From: Desulfobacterales bacterium
GTDB taxonomy: Bacteria; Desulfobacterota; Desulfobacteria; Desulfobacterales; SURF-7
Direction: 5' to 3'
DNA: 40,536 nt
Assembly: GCA_018693105.1 (NCBI GenBank)
Contig: JABHLN010000026.1
Span: forward strand, 1 to 40,536
In this document: piece after piece, positions 23,420 to 31,953 of the stretch
Numbering within the stretch: the first letter of the stretch is position 1
How the letters are laid out: every line of letters starts with the position of its first letter
Made by a program: the position numbers and the translations under genes
Notes under the pieces: generated by a model
Database searches by the model: none
Seen by the model: only the letters and a program-made list of their open reading frames with translations
Told to the model about the DNA's origin: nothing

Positions 23420-26125
23420 TTAAAATGTTCCTCCAAGAGAAAATTCCCACTTACCGGTACTTGCTTCTCCTCCCTTAGGATCAAGGATATAACCATTCTC
23501 AAGCCTGATAGGACCAATTGGGGAGAACCATCTGAAACCGTATCCGGCACTTTCCCTTAATGCCCCGAAACTCATGTTTTCATTATCGTCAAACACATTG
23601 CCGGTATCGAAAAAAACAACTCCGACAATACCTGATTTCTCTCCGAACAATGGCACAAGAATTTCAGCATTAAACTGAACAAACTTATTGCCTCCTTTTT
23701 CTATATAATACTGAGTATCATCTCCGTCTATATCACCATCACCATCAGTATCTATAATAGAACTATAATAAGATCTGTTTATGTCACGATGGCCAAACCC
23801 CCGCATTGAATGGATACCGCCAAGATAAAACCGCTCATAATCAGGAAGTTTTCCGTCTGAATTTTGACTAACATAACCTGTTTTCGCATGAACAAAAAAA
23901 ACATTGTTCAGGAATGTCGGCATATACCATCCTGTTTCCGCCAGGTATTTTGTATACCCTACATCACCTCCAAGCATACCGCCGGCATAGATAAAATTAG
24001 CACTGTGATAAGATCCTTCTCTGGGATTCATACGATTAGGAAACCTTGAATCATAGTTTATACCTGTAGATATGCTTATAGTATCATTCTGACCACTCAT
24101 TTCATGTATGGACAATGGAGCATTAAGATAAATATTTAATATATCACTTTGCTTGTATGAAAGAGAAAGACTTGCACGTGTCAGGTCAAAAACAGGATAG
24201 CTGAAACGGAATCCACCCCCAATAGAATCCACATCATATGTATCATATCGAACCTTCAGATTGTATAAATTCACACCTGCAGATAATGGCATATCAAAAA
24301 GCCAGGGCTCGGTGAAAGATAAATTATACTGGTTTGATTCCCTCCCCAGATCCGCTTTTACCTGCAGTATCTGTCCAAGGCCGAAAAGATTATTCTGGGA
24401 GACACTAAATGTAGTAAACGGTCCTGTTCCACTGCTATATCCTGCACCAAAAGTAAACGCACCTGTTGGTTTTTCAGTTACATCAACTTTCAGCGTCATC
24501 GTGTCACCCGAGTCGCCCTTTATCGGATTCACCTTTATATCTTCAAAGAAATCAAGGCGATGCAGGTTACGAATCCCCTCTTTCATCCTACGGCCGCTGT
24601 AAAGTTCCTGCTCATATATCTTAAGTTCACGTCGGATAACCTTGTCCCTTGTTTTGGTGTTTCCACTGATAATAATTTGATCAAAATAAACAAGTTTGCC
24701 TTTACCAACAACAAAGGTAATATCGGCTGTTTTTTTATCAATATCCTTGTCAACTCTTGGAAAGATATCAGCGTAGTAATAGCCATTATCAGAATATATA
24801 TCTGTCAATAAGAGAACATCATTTCTTAGTATTTCCTGGTTAAGGACCTCCTCATTTCTAATTTTCAACCCCTCAAGAAGCTCATCTTTAGTTTTTAACA
24901 AATCACCGATTATATTAATTTCACCGACATTGAACTGTAACCCTTCTTGAATTTTTATTTTGATATAGATCCATTCATCCTCATATTTTATATCCGGCTC
25001 ACCAACTTTAGACTGAATAAAACCGTTATTACGATAAAAAACAGTAAGCTTTGATATATCGTGGTTAAGCTGCTCAATATTAAGCTCTCCTGATGAAGTC
25101 AGCCAGGATAAAAAACCTTTTTCTTTTGTTTTAAACATTTTCTTAAGCTTTTTATCAGAATATGAACTATTACCTTCAAAATCTATACTTTTAATTCTTA
25201 TAGTCACACCTTCTTCTATAACAAATTCCAGATCCGACTGGTTGTTCTCAAGAGGCTTGATATTATGTTTAACAATAGAATGATGTACATTCTTTTCAAT
25301 ATACAAATTCTCAATAGCCTTTATACTTTTGGCAATCACACTGTTATTAAGAATTGACCCGGTCTTGATATCCAGGGCACTTTTTATATCCTCATCACTT
25401 ATTCCAATATTTCCTTTCACAAGAATCTTTCTTAAAGTAGGTTTTTCCTTTACTTTAAAAATAATTATCCTACCCTTAGGGCCTTCTTCAAACTCAATTC
25501 TTATATCCTCGAAATAACCTTCTCCCATTGAATATACTAACTTCAAATCCTCTGAAAGATTTTCAGAACGATACACATTACCGGGCTTAGTTTTTATAAC
25601 TCTTAAAATAGCATCCTCTTCAATACGTTTGTTTCCTTCTACACGTATTTCCGCAATCTTTTCACGCTTAAAAATAATATTACCAAGGTTATCCGATAGA
25701 TTTTTTATGTTTTCATTAATATTGCTGACTCCTTCACCTTCGGAAAATAAAGGAATAGGCATGGTTTTATAAGCAGTTTCGGCCAGCCTCGCATCTATAC
25801 TAAATTTTTCACCGATAAAGGTTATGCTACCCCAAATGACATAATCTACACCAAGCTCAACACCGGTCTGCTTTATTTCTTCAGCGCTTTTTGCATTCTT
25901 CAAAAAATCAGTCTCAAATAATATATCCTCAGCAAAAACCACTGCGCCTTCATTTTTCAGTTGTGTTGCAATTTGAGCCTGAACCTCAGTTTGAAGATGA
26001 GTAAGATTTTCTTGGGAATAAACTTCAAATGGCAGAACTGCCACTTTCACTGTTCTTTGTGAATAGGCAGTATTGACTAAACAAAAAGCCATTATAAATA
26101 AAAAGAAACACAAATATCTATACAT
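23420..26125 (-). CDS. bamA: Outer-membrane protein assembly factor BamA (Omp85) with extra N-terminal domain
   Basis: Inserts beta-barrel proteins into the outer membrane. 901 aa, about 90 longer than E. coli BamA. Signal peptide about 1-22. Residues about 24-152 form an extra periplasmic domain (VKVAVLPFEVY...GVDYVIWGSITFIGEKFSIDARL) resembling TolB-N/CsgG-like domains. Five POTRA domains follow (about 157-229, 230-307, 308-395, 396-476, 477-553), then the 16-strand-type barrel from TGAFTFGAGYSSG. The conserved loop-6 motif reads SMRGFGHRD (about 773-781) and is followed by an unusual acidic stretch DTDGDGDIDGDD. The C-terminus KWEFSLGGTF ends in Phe, as outer-membrane barrels do. A GAGGAG ribosome site precedes the ATG. 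Confidence 0.95.
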   Translation of the reverse strand: MYRYLCFFLFIMAFCLVNTAYSQRTVKVAVLPFEVYSQENLTHLQTEVQAQIATQLKNEGAVVFAEDILFETDFLKNAKSAEEIKQTGVELGVDYVIWGSITFIGEKFSIDARLAETAYKTMPIPLFSEGEGVSNINENIKNLSDNLGNIIFKREKIAEIRVEGNKRIEEDAILRVIKTKPGNVYRSENLSEDLKLVYSMGEGYFEDIRIEFEEGPKGRIIIFKVKEKPTLRKILVKGNIGISDEDIKSALDIKTGSILNNSVIAKSIKAIENLYIEKNVHHSIVKHNIKPLENNQSDLEFVIEEGVTIRIKSIDFEGNSSYSDKKLKKMFKTKEKGFLSWLTSSGELNIEQLNHDISKLTVFYRNNGFIQSKVGEPDIKYEDEWIYIKIKIQEGLQFNVGEINIIGDLLKTKDELLEGLKIRNEEVLNQEILRNDVLLLTDIYSDNGYYYADIFPRVDKDIDKKTADITFVVGKGKLVYFDQIIISGNTKTRDKVIRRELKIYEQELYSGRRMKEGIRNLHRLDFFEDIKVNPIKGDSGDTMTLKVDVTEKPTGAFTFGAGYSSGTGPFTTFSVSQNNLFGLGQILQVKADLGRESNQYNLSFTEPWLFDMPLSAGVNLYNLKVRYDTYDVDSIGGGFRFSYPVFDLTRASLSLSYKQSDILNIYLNAPLSIHEMSGQNDTISISTGINYDSRFPNRMNPREGSYHSANFIYAGGMLGGDVGYTKYLAETGWYMPTFLNNVFFVHAKTGYVSQNSDGKLPDYERFYLGGIHSMRGFGHRDINRSYYSSIIDTDGDGDIDGDDTQYYIEKGGNKFVQFNAEILVPLFGEKSGIVGVVFFDTGNVFDDNENMSFGALRESAGYGFRWFSPIGPIRLENGYILDPKGGEASTGKWEFSLGGTF

Positions 26126-26140
26126 AAATAAGCTCCTCGA

Positions 26141-26893
26141 TCAAGTTTCTATCAGTTGACCATCAACAATTGTTATGCTTCGTGACATATAAGCTGCAAG
26201 GTCCATATTATGGGTAACTACAACCATTGTCATGGAAAGTTCACTGTTTAATTCCATAAGCAGTTCATGAACCTGTTCACTATTTTTTTTATCAAGATTA
26301 CCGGTTGGTTCATCAGCAAGAAGAACAGGCGGCCTGAGAATAATAGCCCTTGCCAAAGCAACTCTTTGCTGTTCTCCACCTGAAAGCTCACTGACTCTAT
26401 GTGAAAGTCTTTCCTTTAACCCGACCCTCACAAGAATAGATTCAGCCGACTCGCTTGCATCATGCCTTTTCTGCCCATTTATAAGTGCCGGCATCATTGT
26501 ATTCTCAATAGCACTGAACTCCGGAAGTAGATAATGAAACTGGAAAACAAAACCAATATTACTATTCCTGAAGCTGGCCAGACTTTCATCCTTAAGTTGA
26601 AAAACATTTTCCCCACTTATCATTAAAGTCCCCATGTCAGGCCTGTCAAGTGTACCTATTATCTGAAGAAAAGTTGACTTGCCTATGCCTGAAGCGCCCA
26701 CAACAGCAATGGTTTCCCCTAATTTAATGGAAAAATTCACCCCTTTTAATATCTCAATATCGGTTCCGTTGTTTCGATAACTTTTGAATATATTCTCTCC
26801 GGTTATCATATCTTCGGAAACACTACTTACGGATTTTAAACTGCTATCCGGTTTCTTGTCATCATTTTTTGTATCAGCTTTTTTGTCAACCAT
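26141..26893 (-). CDS. lolD: Lipoprotein-releasing ABC ATPase LolD
   Basis: Powers extraction of outer-membrane lipoproteins from the inner membrane. The track start is a TTG at 26908; the ATG at 26893 with GAGG 9 nt upstream is better, giving 250 aa and an 8-bp overlap with the end of lolC. An N-terminal extension of about 30 charged residues precedes the ABC domain. Walker A is GASGIGKST, the LolD-like FVFQFHYLLPEFSAIENTMMPALI segment follows, then LSGGEQQRVALARA and VLLADEPTGNLD. Its pairing with LolC identifies it as LolD rather than MacB- or FtsE-type ATPase. Confidence 0.93.
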   Translation of the reverse strand: MVDKKADTKNDDKKPDSSLKSVSSVSEDMITGENIFKSYRNNGTDIEILKGVNFSIKLGETIAVVGASGIGKSTFLQIIGTLDRPDMGTLMISGENVFQLKDESLASFRNSNIGFVFQFHYLLPEFSAIENTMMPALINGQKRHDASESAESILVRVGLKERLSHRVSELSGGEQQRVALARAIILRPPVLLADEPTGNLDKKNSEQVHELLMELNSELSMTMVVVTHNMDLAAYMSRSITIVDGQLIET

Positions 26894-28118
26894 TACGAAT
26901 TGCCTCAACAGGATCTATTTTGGAAGCCTGATGCGCAGGATACAATGTTGCAAAAAAGCATATTATCAGAGCAGATGATCCTATCATAAAAACATCAGAA
27001 AGCTGAAGGTTAACCGGAAGATTAATAAAATTATATACGTCCCCAGGCATTTTAATCTTGTAATTTTCCAACAATGAACAGAGAACATAGCCCATGCATC
27101 CGCCAAGAACTGTACCTATCGAACCGATAACCATACCTTTGAAAATGAAAATTTTACGTATACTTTTATTTTTTGCTCCCATTGCTTTTAATATTCCAAT
27201 GTCTCTCTTTTTTTCCATCACCATCATAATAAGTGAACTTGTAATATTAAAAGCTGCAACAAGTTCTATCAACACAAGAATAATAAACATAGCCTTTTTT
27301 TCCAGCTCAAGTGCGGAAAAAAAATTATGATTCATCTGCATCCAATCCCTTGCCCAAAAAGGAGAACCAAGGTTTCCTACTATCTTTTCAGCAATACTTT
27401 TGGCATTTTCTACATCAGTCACCCTTATTTCTATACCGGTAACTGTACTGTCCATATGGAGAATCTTCTGAGCGTCATCAAGATGTATATATGAAAAATT
27501 TCCATCATATTCATACATACCTGACTCAAAAATCCCTGTCACTTTGAATCGTTTCATTGAAGGTGCAGGCTTTATTCCAAATGGTGAAATCAAAACACTC
27601 AATGATATCACGTGAAGCTCATCACCTTTCATAACACCGAGGTTCTTAGCAAGTTCCTTCCCCAGAATTATACCAGGAGTTATACTGTTTTCTGCTTTAT
27701 CCTTCCCTAACTGATCAGGCAACAAATTCCCGTCAAGAACCTTTATTACTTTGCTTGCTGAAAAAGGATCAACTCCTCTAAGTACAGCTCCTGACACCCC
27801 AAATGATGACCGAAGCATAACCTGAGTGTTTATGAAAGGTGTAGCTGCTTCAACACCTTCATTCTTTTCAATGTCAGCAAGAACTCCCGGGTAGTCAGCA
27901 AGCCTGCCCCCGTGTTGCATTAAAACCACATGAGACTCTACGCCAAGAATACAGGATTTGAAATAGGATTCAGCCCCGGCCATAACTGCAATAACAGTAA
28001 TCAGAGCCATAACCCCAACCGTAACACCTGCAATTGAAAGTATTGTGATCAGAGAGATGAATACCTGTTTCTGTTTGCTTCTCAGATACCTGCGCCCGAT
28101 GAAAAGTTCAAAAGCCAT
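26886..28118 (-). CDS. lolC: Lipoprotein-releasing ABC permease LolC/LolE family
   Basis: A 410-aa inner-membrane permease with one N-terminal membrane helix (about residues 21-48), a large periplasmic MacB-like domain (about 50-265) and three C-terminal helices. FELFIGRRYLRSKQKQVFISLITILSIAGVTVGVMALI and the C-terminal YPAHQASKIDPVEAIRNG are LolC/E signatures. Only one permease gene is present beside one lolD, so the complex may be a homodimer (LolF-type) or a second permease may be elsewhere. It lies 239 bp after lysS. Confidence 0.92.
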   Translation of the reverse strand: MAFELFIGRRYLRSKQKQVFISLITILSIAGVTVGVMALITVIAVMAGAESYFKSCILGVESHVVLMQHGGRLADYPGVLADIEKNEGVEAATPFINTQVMLRSSFGVSGAVLRGVDPFSASKVIKVLDGNLLPDQLGKDKAENSITPGIILGKELAKNLGVMKGDELHVISLSVLISPFGIKPAPSMKRFKVTGIFESGMYEYDGNFSYIHLDDAQKILHMDSTVTGIEIRVTDVENAKSIAEKIVGNLGSPFWARDWMQMNHNFFSALELEKKAMFIILVLIELVAAFNITSSLIMMVMEKKRDIGILKAMGAKNKSIRKIFIFKGMVIGSIGTVLGGCMGYVLCSLLENYKIKMPGDVYNFINLPVNLQLSDVFMIGSSALIICFFATLYPAHQASKIDPVEAIRNG

Positions 28119-28357
28119 ATATAACCGGTATTTGTTACGGGTAGATAATAAAAGAAGACCAAGGCTGTGATTGAAATATAATACCCTTACAAAATTCTAT
28201 TTCAATATTATCAATTAAAACAATTACACACACAAATTATAGCATGATCTCACAATACAAAAAAAACTATTTATTCCGATATATCCTGTCATTAAAAAAT
28301 GTTATATGGGATATGTTTTTTGTCTCATATGATTTTTTTTTAATTTAAACCCCGCTA

Positions 28358-29857
28358 CTACCTTTTCCCAGAAGGTTTCATATGTGGAAAAAGAATAACC
28401 TCCCGGATGGAAGCAGAATCAGTCAGAAGCATAGCAAGCCGGTCAATTCCAATTCCTTCACCCGCAGTTGGGGGCATTCCGTATTCAAGTGCCTCAATAT
28501 AATCTTCATCCATAAAATGAGCCTCTTCATCACCTGATTCTCTATCCGCAACCTGTTGCAGGAAACGGTCTTTCTGGTCAACAGGATCATTGAGCTCGGA
28601 AAAACCATTGGCTATTTCGCGCCCTGCAATAAAAAGCTCGAAACGTTCTGTAAGTGTCGGTTCCTTATCACTCCTTCTTGAAAGTGGAGACACTTCTACT
28701 GGATATCCAGTAATAAAAGTGGGTTGTAAAAGCATTGGTTCGACAAGTACATCGAACAGTTTTGTAATTATTTTACCATGACTTTCAGGACCGGAACCGT
28801 CCTTTTTTGTCACACGAATCCCCTTTGAAGAAGCAAACTCGAGAAGTTCTTCCCTGTCATTAAGAATATTCTCAGCCACACCTCCAATTTCAGTGAGAGA
28901 TGTCAACAATGGAATGCGATTCCATTTACCTGCAAATTTGATTTCTTCATCTTGATAAATTACTGAGGTTGAACCTGTAACTTCAAGGGCTACATCACGG
29001 AACATCTCCTCAGTCAAATCCATTAGGTCTTCAAAAGTAGCATATGCCTGATAAAATTCAAGCATTGTAAACTCAGGATTATGTCTTGTTGAAATACCCT
29101 CGTTCCTGAAATTCCTGTTTATTTCAAAAACTCTTTCAAATCCACCAACTACAAGCCGTTTTAAATATAGTTCAGGAGCGATACGCAGAAAAAGGTCTAT
29201 TCCAAGTGCTTTATGATGTGTAACAAAGGGGGTTGCCTCAGCTCCTCCGGGAATTGGATGCATCATTGGAGTTTCCACTTCAAGGTAATCCCGTTTAAGA
29301 AGAAATGTTCTTATAGCCTGAATTATTTTACTCCTTTTTATAAATAATTCACGTACTTCCTCATTCATAAGCAGATCAAGATAACGTTTCCTATAACGTT
29401 TTTCAGGGTCTTTTAAACCATGAAACTTTTCAGGGAGAGGTCTTATAGACTTACATAGAAGTGTCATTTCATCTGCAAGTAGGGTCCACTCCCCTGTCTT
29501 GGTTTTAAAAATTCCTCCTGAAAGTCCAACAAAATCTCCTACATCAAGCTGTTTAAATAGATTGTATGCTTCATCGCCTACCTTATCCTTCCTGATATAT
29601 GCCTGCATTTGCCCGGTTCTATCTCTAAGCCTTATAAAAGATGACTTACCGAATTTGTTTATAGCCATCATTCGACCGGCAATTGTAAATACCGTTTCAT
29701 TTTCCGAAATAGAATCTGATAGTCCCTCAATCATTCTTTTAATATCTTTTATAGTATTTGTGACTATAAAATCATTAGAAAAAAGGTTAACATTTGAACT
29801 TGCCAGCTCATTCAGCTTATCTCTTCTTTTTTGTAAAACATCACTCGTTTTTTCCAT
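28358..29857 (-). CDS. lysS: Lysyl-tRNA synthetase, class II
   Basis: Charges tRNA-Lys. A 499-aa protein with an N-terminal OB-fold anticodon domain (about residues 57-140, FTIAGRMMAINKFGKSSFIRLRDRTGQMQAYI) and a class II catalytic core. Motif 2 reads VFEINRNFRNEGISTRHNPEFTMLE and motif 3 reads GEGIGIDRLAMLLTDS; EKRYRKRYLDLL is the linker typical of LysRS. Length matches bacterial LysS. In this region it heads the lolC-lolD-bamA set on the - strand. No T-box or other leader motif was seen upstream. Confidence 0.97.
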   Translation of the reverse strand: MEKTSDVLQKRRDKLNELASSNVNLFSNDFIVTNTIKDIKRMIEGLSDSISENETVFTIAGRMMAINKFGKSSFIRLRDRTGQMQAYIRKDKVGDEAYNLFKQLDVGDFVGLSGGIFKTKTGEWTLLADEMTLLCKSIRPLPEKFHGLKDPEKRYRKRYLDLLMNEEVRELFIKRSKIIQAIRTFLLKRDYLEVETPMMHPIPGGAEATPFVTHHKALGIDLFLRIAPELYLKRLVVGGFERVFEINRNFRNEGISTRHNPEFTMLEFYQAYATFEDLMDLTEEMFRDVALEVTGSTSVIYQDEEIKFAGKWNRIPLLTSLTEIGGVAENILNDREELLEFASSKGIRVTKKDGSGPESHGKIITKLFDVLVEPMLLQPTFITGYPVEVSPLSRRSDKEPTLTERFELFIAGREIANGFSELNDPVDQKDRFLQQVADRESGDEEAHFMDEDYIEALEYGMPPTAGEGIGIDRLAMLLTDSASIREVILFPHMKPSGKR

Positions 29858-30383
29858 AATTCAAAAATACCTGTATGATTTATATAGCCCCCAAATCTAA
29901 AATAGATCCAAAACAAAAACTCTTGTTAAAAAATCAGGAGACCACTACATTATTGTTTTAAAAGTTGGTCAGGTTTAGCTATCCCATTTGCCGATATGTG
30001 TCAAGACCAAGTTAATAAACAACATGACTTATATTCATTATTAAATCGTATATAAATTCCTGCAGTTATGTTAGTAAAGTGGTATAAAATAACCGGTATT
30101 GTTTTGCCTCACAGCATGTTTAAGAAATTTAATACCTCAAACTATATATGCTTATTTACATGCATTTAAAAAACCTGTTTTACCGGAATTAAAAGCAAAA
30201 ACAGGCTTTAAAAAAAATATAAAATCAATTTACCATACTAATTGCTGATGAACTCGTAAAAAGCATATTTGATGGATAAGAAAAATCTTCATATATGAGG
30301 AATAGAGTTTAGCCAGGCTGAAAGCATACATTTAGCATATCTAAGGTCTGGTCAAATGCTATAACACTTTAGATGGAGACTAT
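29858..30383. other. Intergenic region between lysS and the sensor kinase
   Basis: About 0.5 kb without a gene. It holds a candidate terminator of the sensor kinase transcript (30166-30205) and a pair of inverted copies of the dispersed repeat (30246-30396). The part nearest lysS (29858-30160) is AT-rich and presumably carries the lysS promoter, but no clear -35/-10 pair was found. Confidence 0.5.
30166..30205 (-). terminator. Candidate intrinsic terminator after the PilS-like kinase
   Basis: On the - strand CCTGTTTT and AAAACAGG form a perfect 8-bp stem around a 16-nt loop (30174-30181/30198-30205), followed immediately by TTTTTT. It lies about 180 bp after the kinase stop codon. The stem is only moderately GC-rich. 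Confidence 0.55.
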
Positions 30384-30396
30384 TTACGACACCACC
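30246..30396. repeat. Dispersed short repeat, copy B (inverted pair, about 150 bp)
   Basis: The left end on the + strand reads TGATGAACTCGTAAAAAGC followed by ATATTTGATGG, nearly the same as copy A. The right end on the - strand reads TGGTGGTGTCGTAAATAGTC followed by TCCATC, the partner unit. The two ends are thus inverted and enclose about 90 bp, like a small MITE or paired REP element. The right end contains the stop codon of the sensor kinase gene. Confidence 0.6.
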
Positions 30397-31685
30397 ACCT
30401 GTTTGAAATTCAAAGAAATTGTTGTCCCCACACCCGGCTCACTTTCAACATCAAGACGGGTATTATAAGATTCCATAATTCTGTGTACTATAGAAAGGCC
30501 AAGGCCGTTTCCATGGGTTTTAGTTGTAAAAAAAGGTACAAATATAGTTTTAATTGTTTCTGAAGTCATACCACAGCCATTGTCGGTTATTCTGATGAAG
30601 GCATTTTGGTTTGGTCCTGAATATAATTTTATATTAATTTCACCTTCATGTTCAATTGATTCAGCAGCATTCAAAAGAAGATTCCATAGAATTTGACGGA
30701 GATGCCCAGGGTCTATTTCTATCATTATCCTGGAATCAAATTCCTTTGAAAAAGTAATCCGTCCACTATGAATGTCATCCTTTTCGAACAGGCAGACAAT
30801 TTCTTCAAGAACTATATCCAGACTTACTACTTCAACATTTCCGTGCTGGGGTTTTGCAAATAAAAGAAAGTTATTCACCAAATCGCTCAAACGGTCTGCT
30901 TCACGCAAAATTATCTGCATTAGCTTGTCATTATCTACTACATCAGACTGTCCATCTTCTCTGAGCAATTGTATCGAACCTGAAAGAGAGGCCAGAGGAT
31001 TCTTGATCTCATGTGCAAGTCCTGCTGCCATTTCACCAATAGCAGCCATCTTTTCGACTCGTTGCACATGATCTTCAAGAGTAATCAACTCTTTTTTCGC
31101 TTTTCTCTCCTGCTCCGCTAAAAACCCGCTAAGAAATGCTACACCAAAACAGGCAATCATTGTTGTCAAGACCTTATAGCAGACGAAGCTCCATTCATAA
31201 TCTGCATATACAAGACTGTCCTGAATATTAAGCGGCTTGAGAATATCAAGATATTCAAGGTCAACCATAATTCCATACTGAACGCTGCATAACATAGCCG
31301 TAATCATGCTGCCTCTCCTGAAAAGAAGCATACTTGCACAGATAATTACAAGAAGATAAAGAAATGTAAAAACACTTGAAAAACTCCCGGTTACAAAAAT
31401 TATCAGGGTAATAATAAAGGTATCAATTCCAAGCTGAACATACACAAAGGAAATATATTGCTTAACGTACTGAAATATAATAAGATATATTAATGAGAGC
31501 GTCAGTATCCCGCAGATCAGGCCATAAAGAAATAACAGTGGGAAGGCGGTGGGTGAAGTATTTTCACTAAGCCGGAAAGCAATTGTAGAACCTAAAAGCA
31601 GGGTACCAAACAATACCCTGAAAAACATAAGCCATTTAAGCTTTCCATAGTAGTCGTTTTCAGGTATTTCGGGGGTATTCTTCAT
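30384..31685 (-). CDS. PilS-like membrane sensor histidine kinase
   Basis: A 433-aa kinase. Six membrane segments lie in residues about 20-190, as in PilS of Pseudomonas, followed by a short coiled-coil linker without an obvious PAS domain. MAAIGEMAAGLAHEIKNPLASLSGSIQLL is the NtrB/PilS-type H-box (phospho-acceptor H225). The N-box is ILWNLLLNAAES, followed by ITDNGCGM and GNGLGLSIVHRIMES. It probably controls type IV pilus genes through a sigma54-dependent partner such as PilR, but no response regulator gene is in the window. The C-terminal residues VVVS and the stop codon fall inside a dispersed repeat. It follows pilC on the same strand. Confidence 0.82.
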   Translation of the reverse strand: MKNTPEIPENDYYGKLKWLMFFRVLFGTLLLGSTIAFRLSENTSPTAFPLLFLYGLICGILTLSLIYLIIFQYVKQYISFVYVQLGIDTFIITLIIFVTGSFSSVFTFLYLLVIICASMLLFRRGSMITAMLCSVQYGIMVDLEYLDILKPLNIQDSLVYADYEWSFVCYKVLTTMIACFGVAFLSGFLAEQERKAKKELITLEDHVQRVEKMAAIGEMAAGLAHEIKNPLASLSGSIQLLREDGQSDVVDNDKLMQIILREADRLSDLVNNFLLFAKPQHGNVEVVSLDIVLEEIVCLFEKDDIHSGRITFSKEFDSRIMIEIDPGHLRQILWNLLLNAAESIEHEGEINIKLYSGPNQNAFIRITDNGCGMTSETIKTIFVPFFTTKTHGNGLGLSIVHRIMESYNTRLDVESEPGVGTTISLNFKQVVVS

Positions 31686-31876
31686 GAACGCTTAAATAAG
31701 TATAAGAAGGGTAAGGATTATGAATATTGAGTTTTTTGCAAAAAGCCCCAATCTGTTCAAAAAGCACTATCGATTCTACCTTTCGGTATAAAATAATGTA
31801 CTGCGTTTATAAGTTAGCCTTAAAGTCAGTTATATTGGATTTGAACAAGAATCTTACATTTTTCAAAGGTCACATA

Positions 31877-31904
31877 TATAAAATAAAACCCGCGCCGGTC
31901 GGGG
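31877..31904 (-). terminator. Candidate intrinsic terminator after pilC
   Basis: On the - strand CCCG-ACCGGCG-CGGG is a short GC-rich hairpin followed by TTTTATTTTA, 50 bp after the pilC stop. The stem is only 4 bp, but the GC content stands out in this AT-rich region. If active, the sensor kinase downstream needs its own promoter in the remaining gap (31686-31876), where I saw no clear one. Confidence 0.5.
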
Positions 31905-31953
31905 ATGAACTTACAAAAAAATACATGTATCCGTATAACAATACCCTGTTTTA

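Noticed and set aside
28281-28340. Hairpin plus T-tract after lysS
   Set aside because: The T-tract follows the hairpin only in the + direction, while lysS and lolC are both on the - strand.
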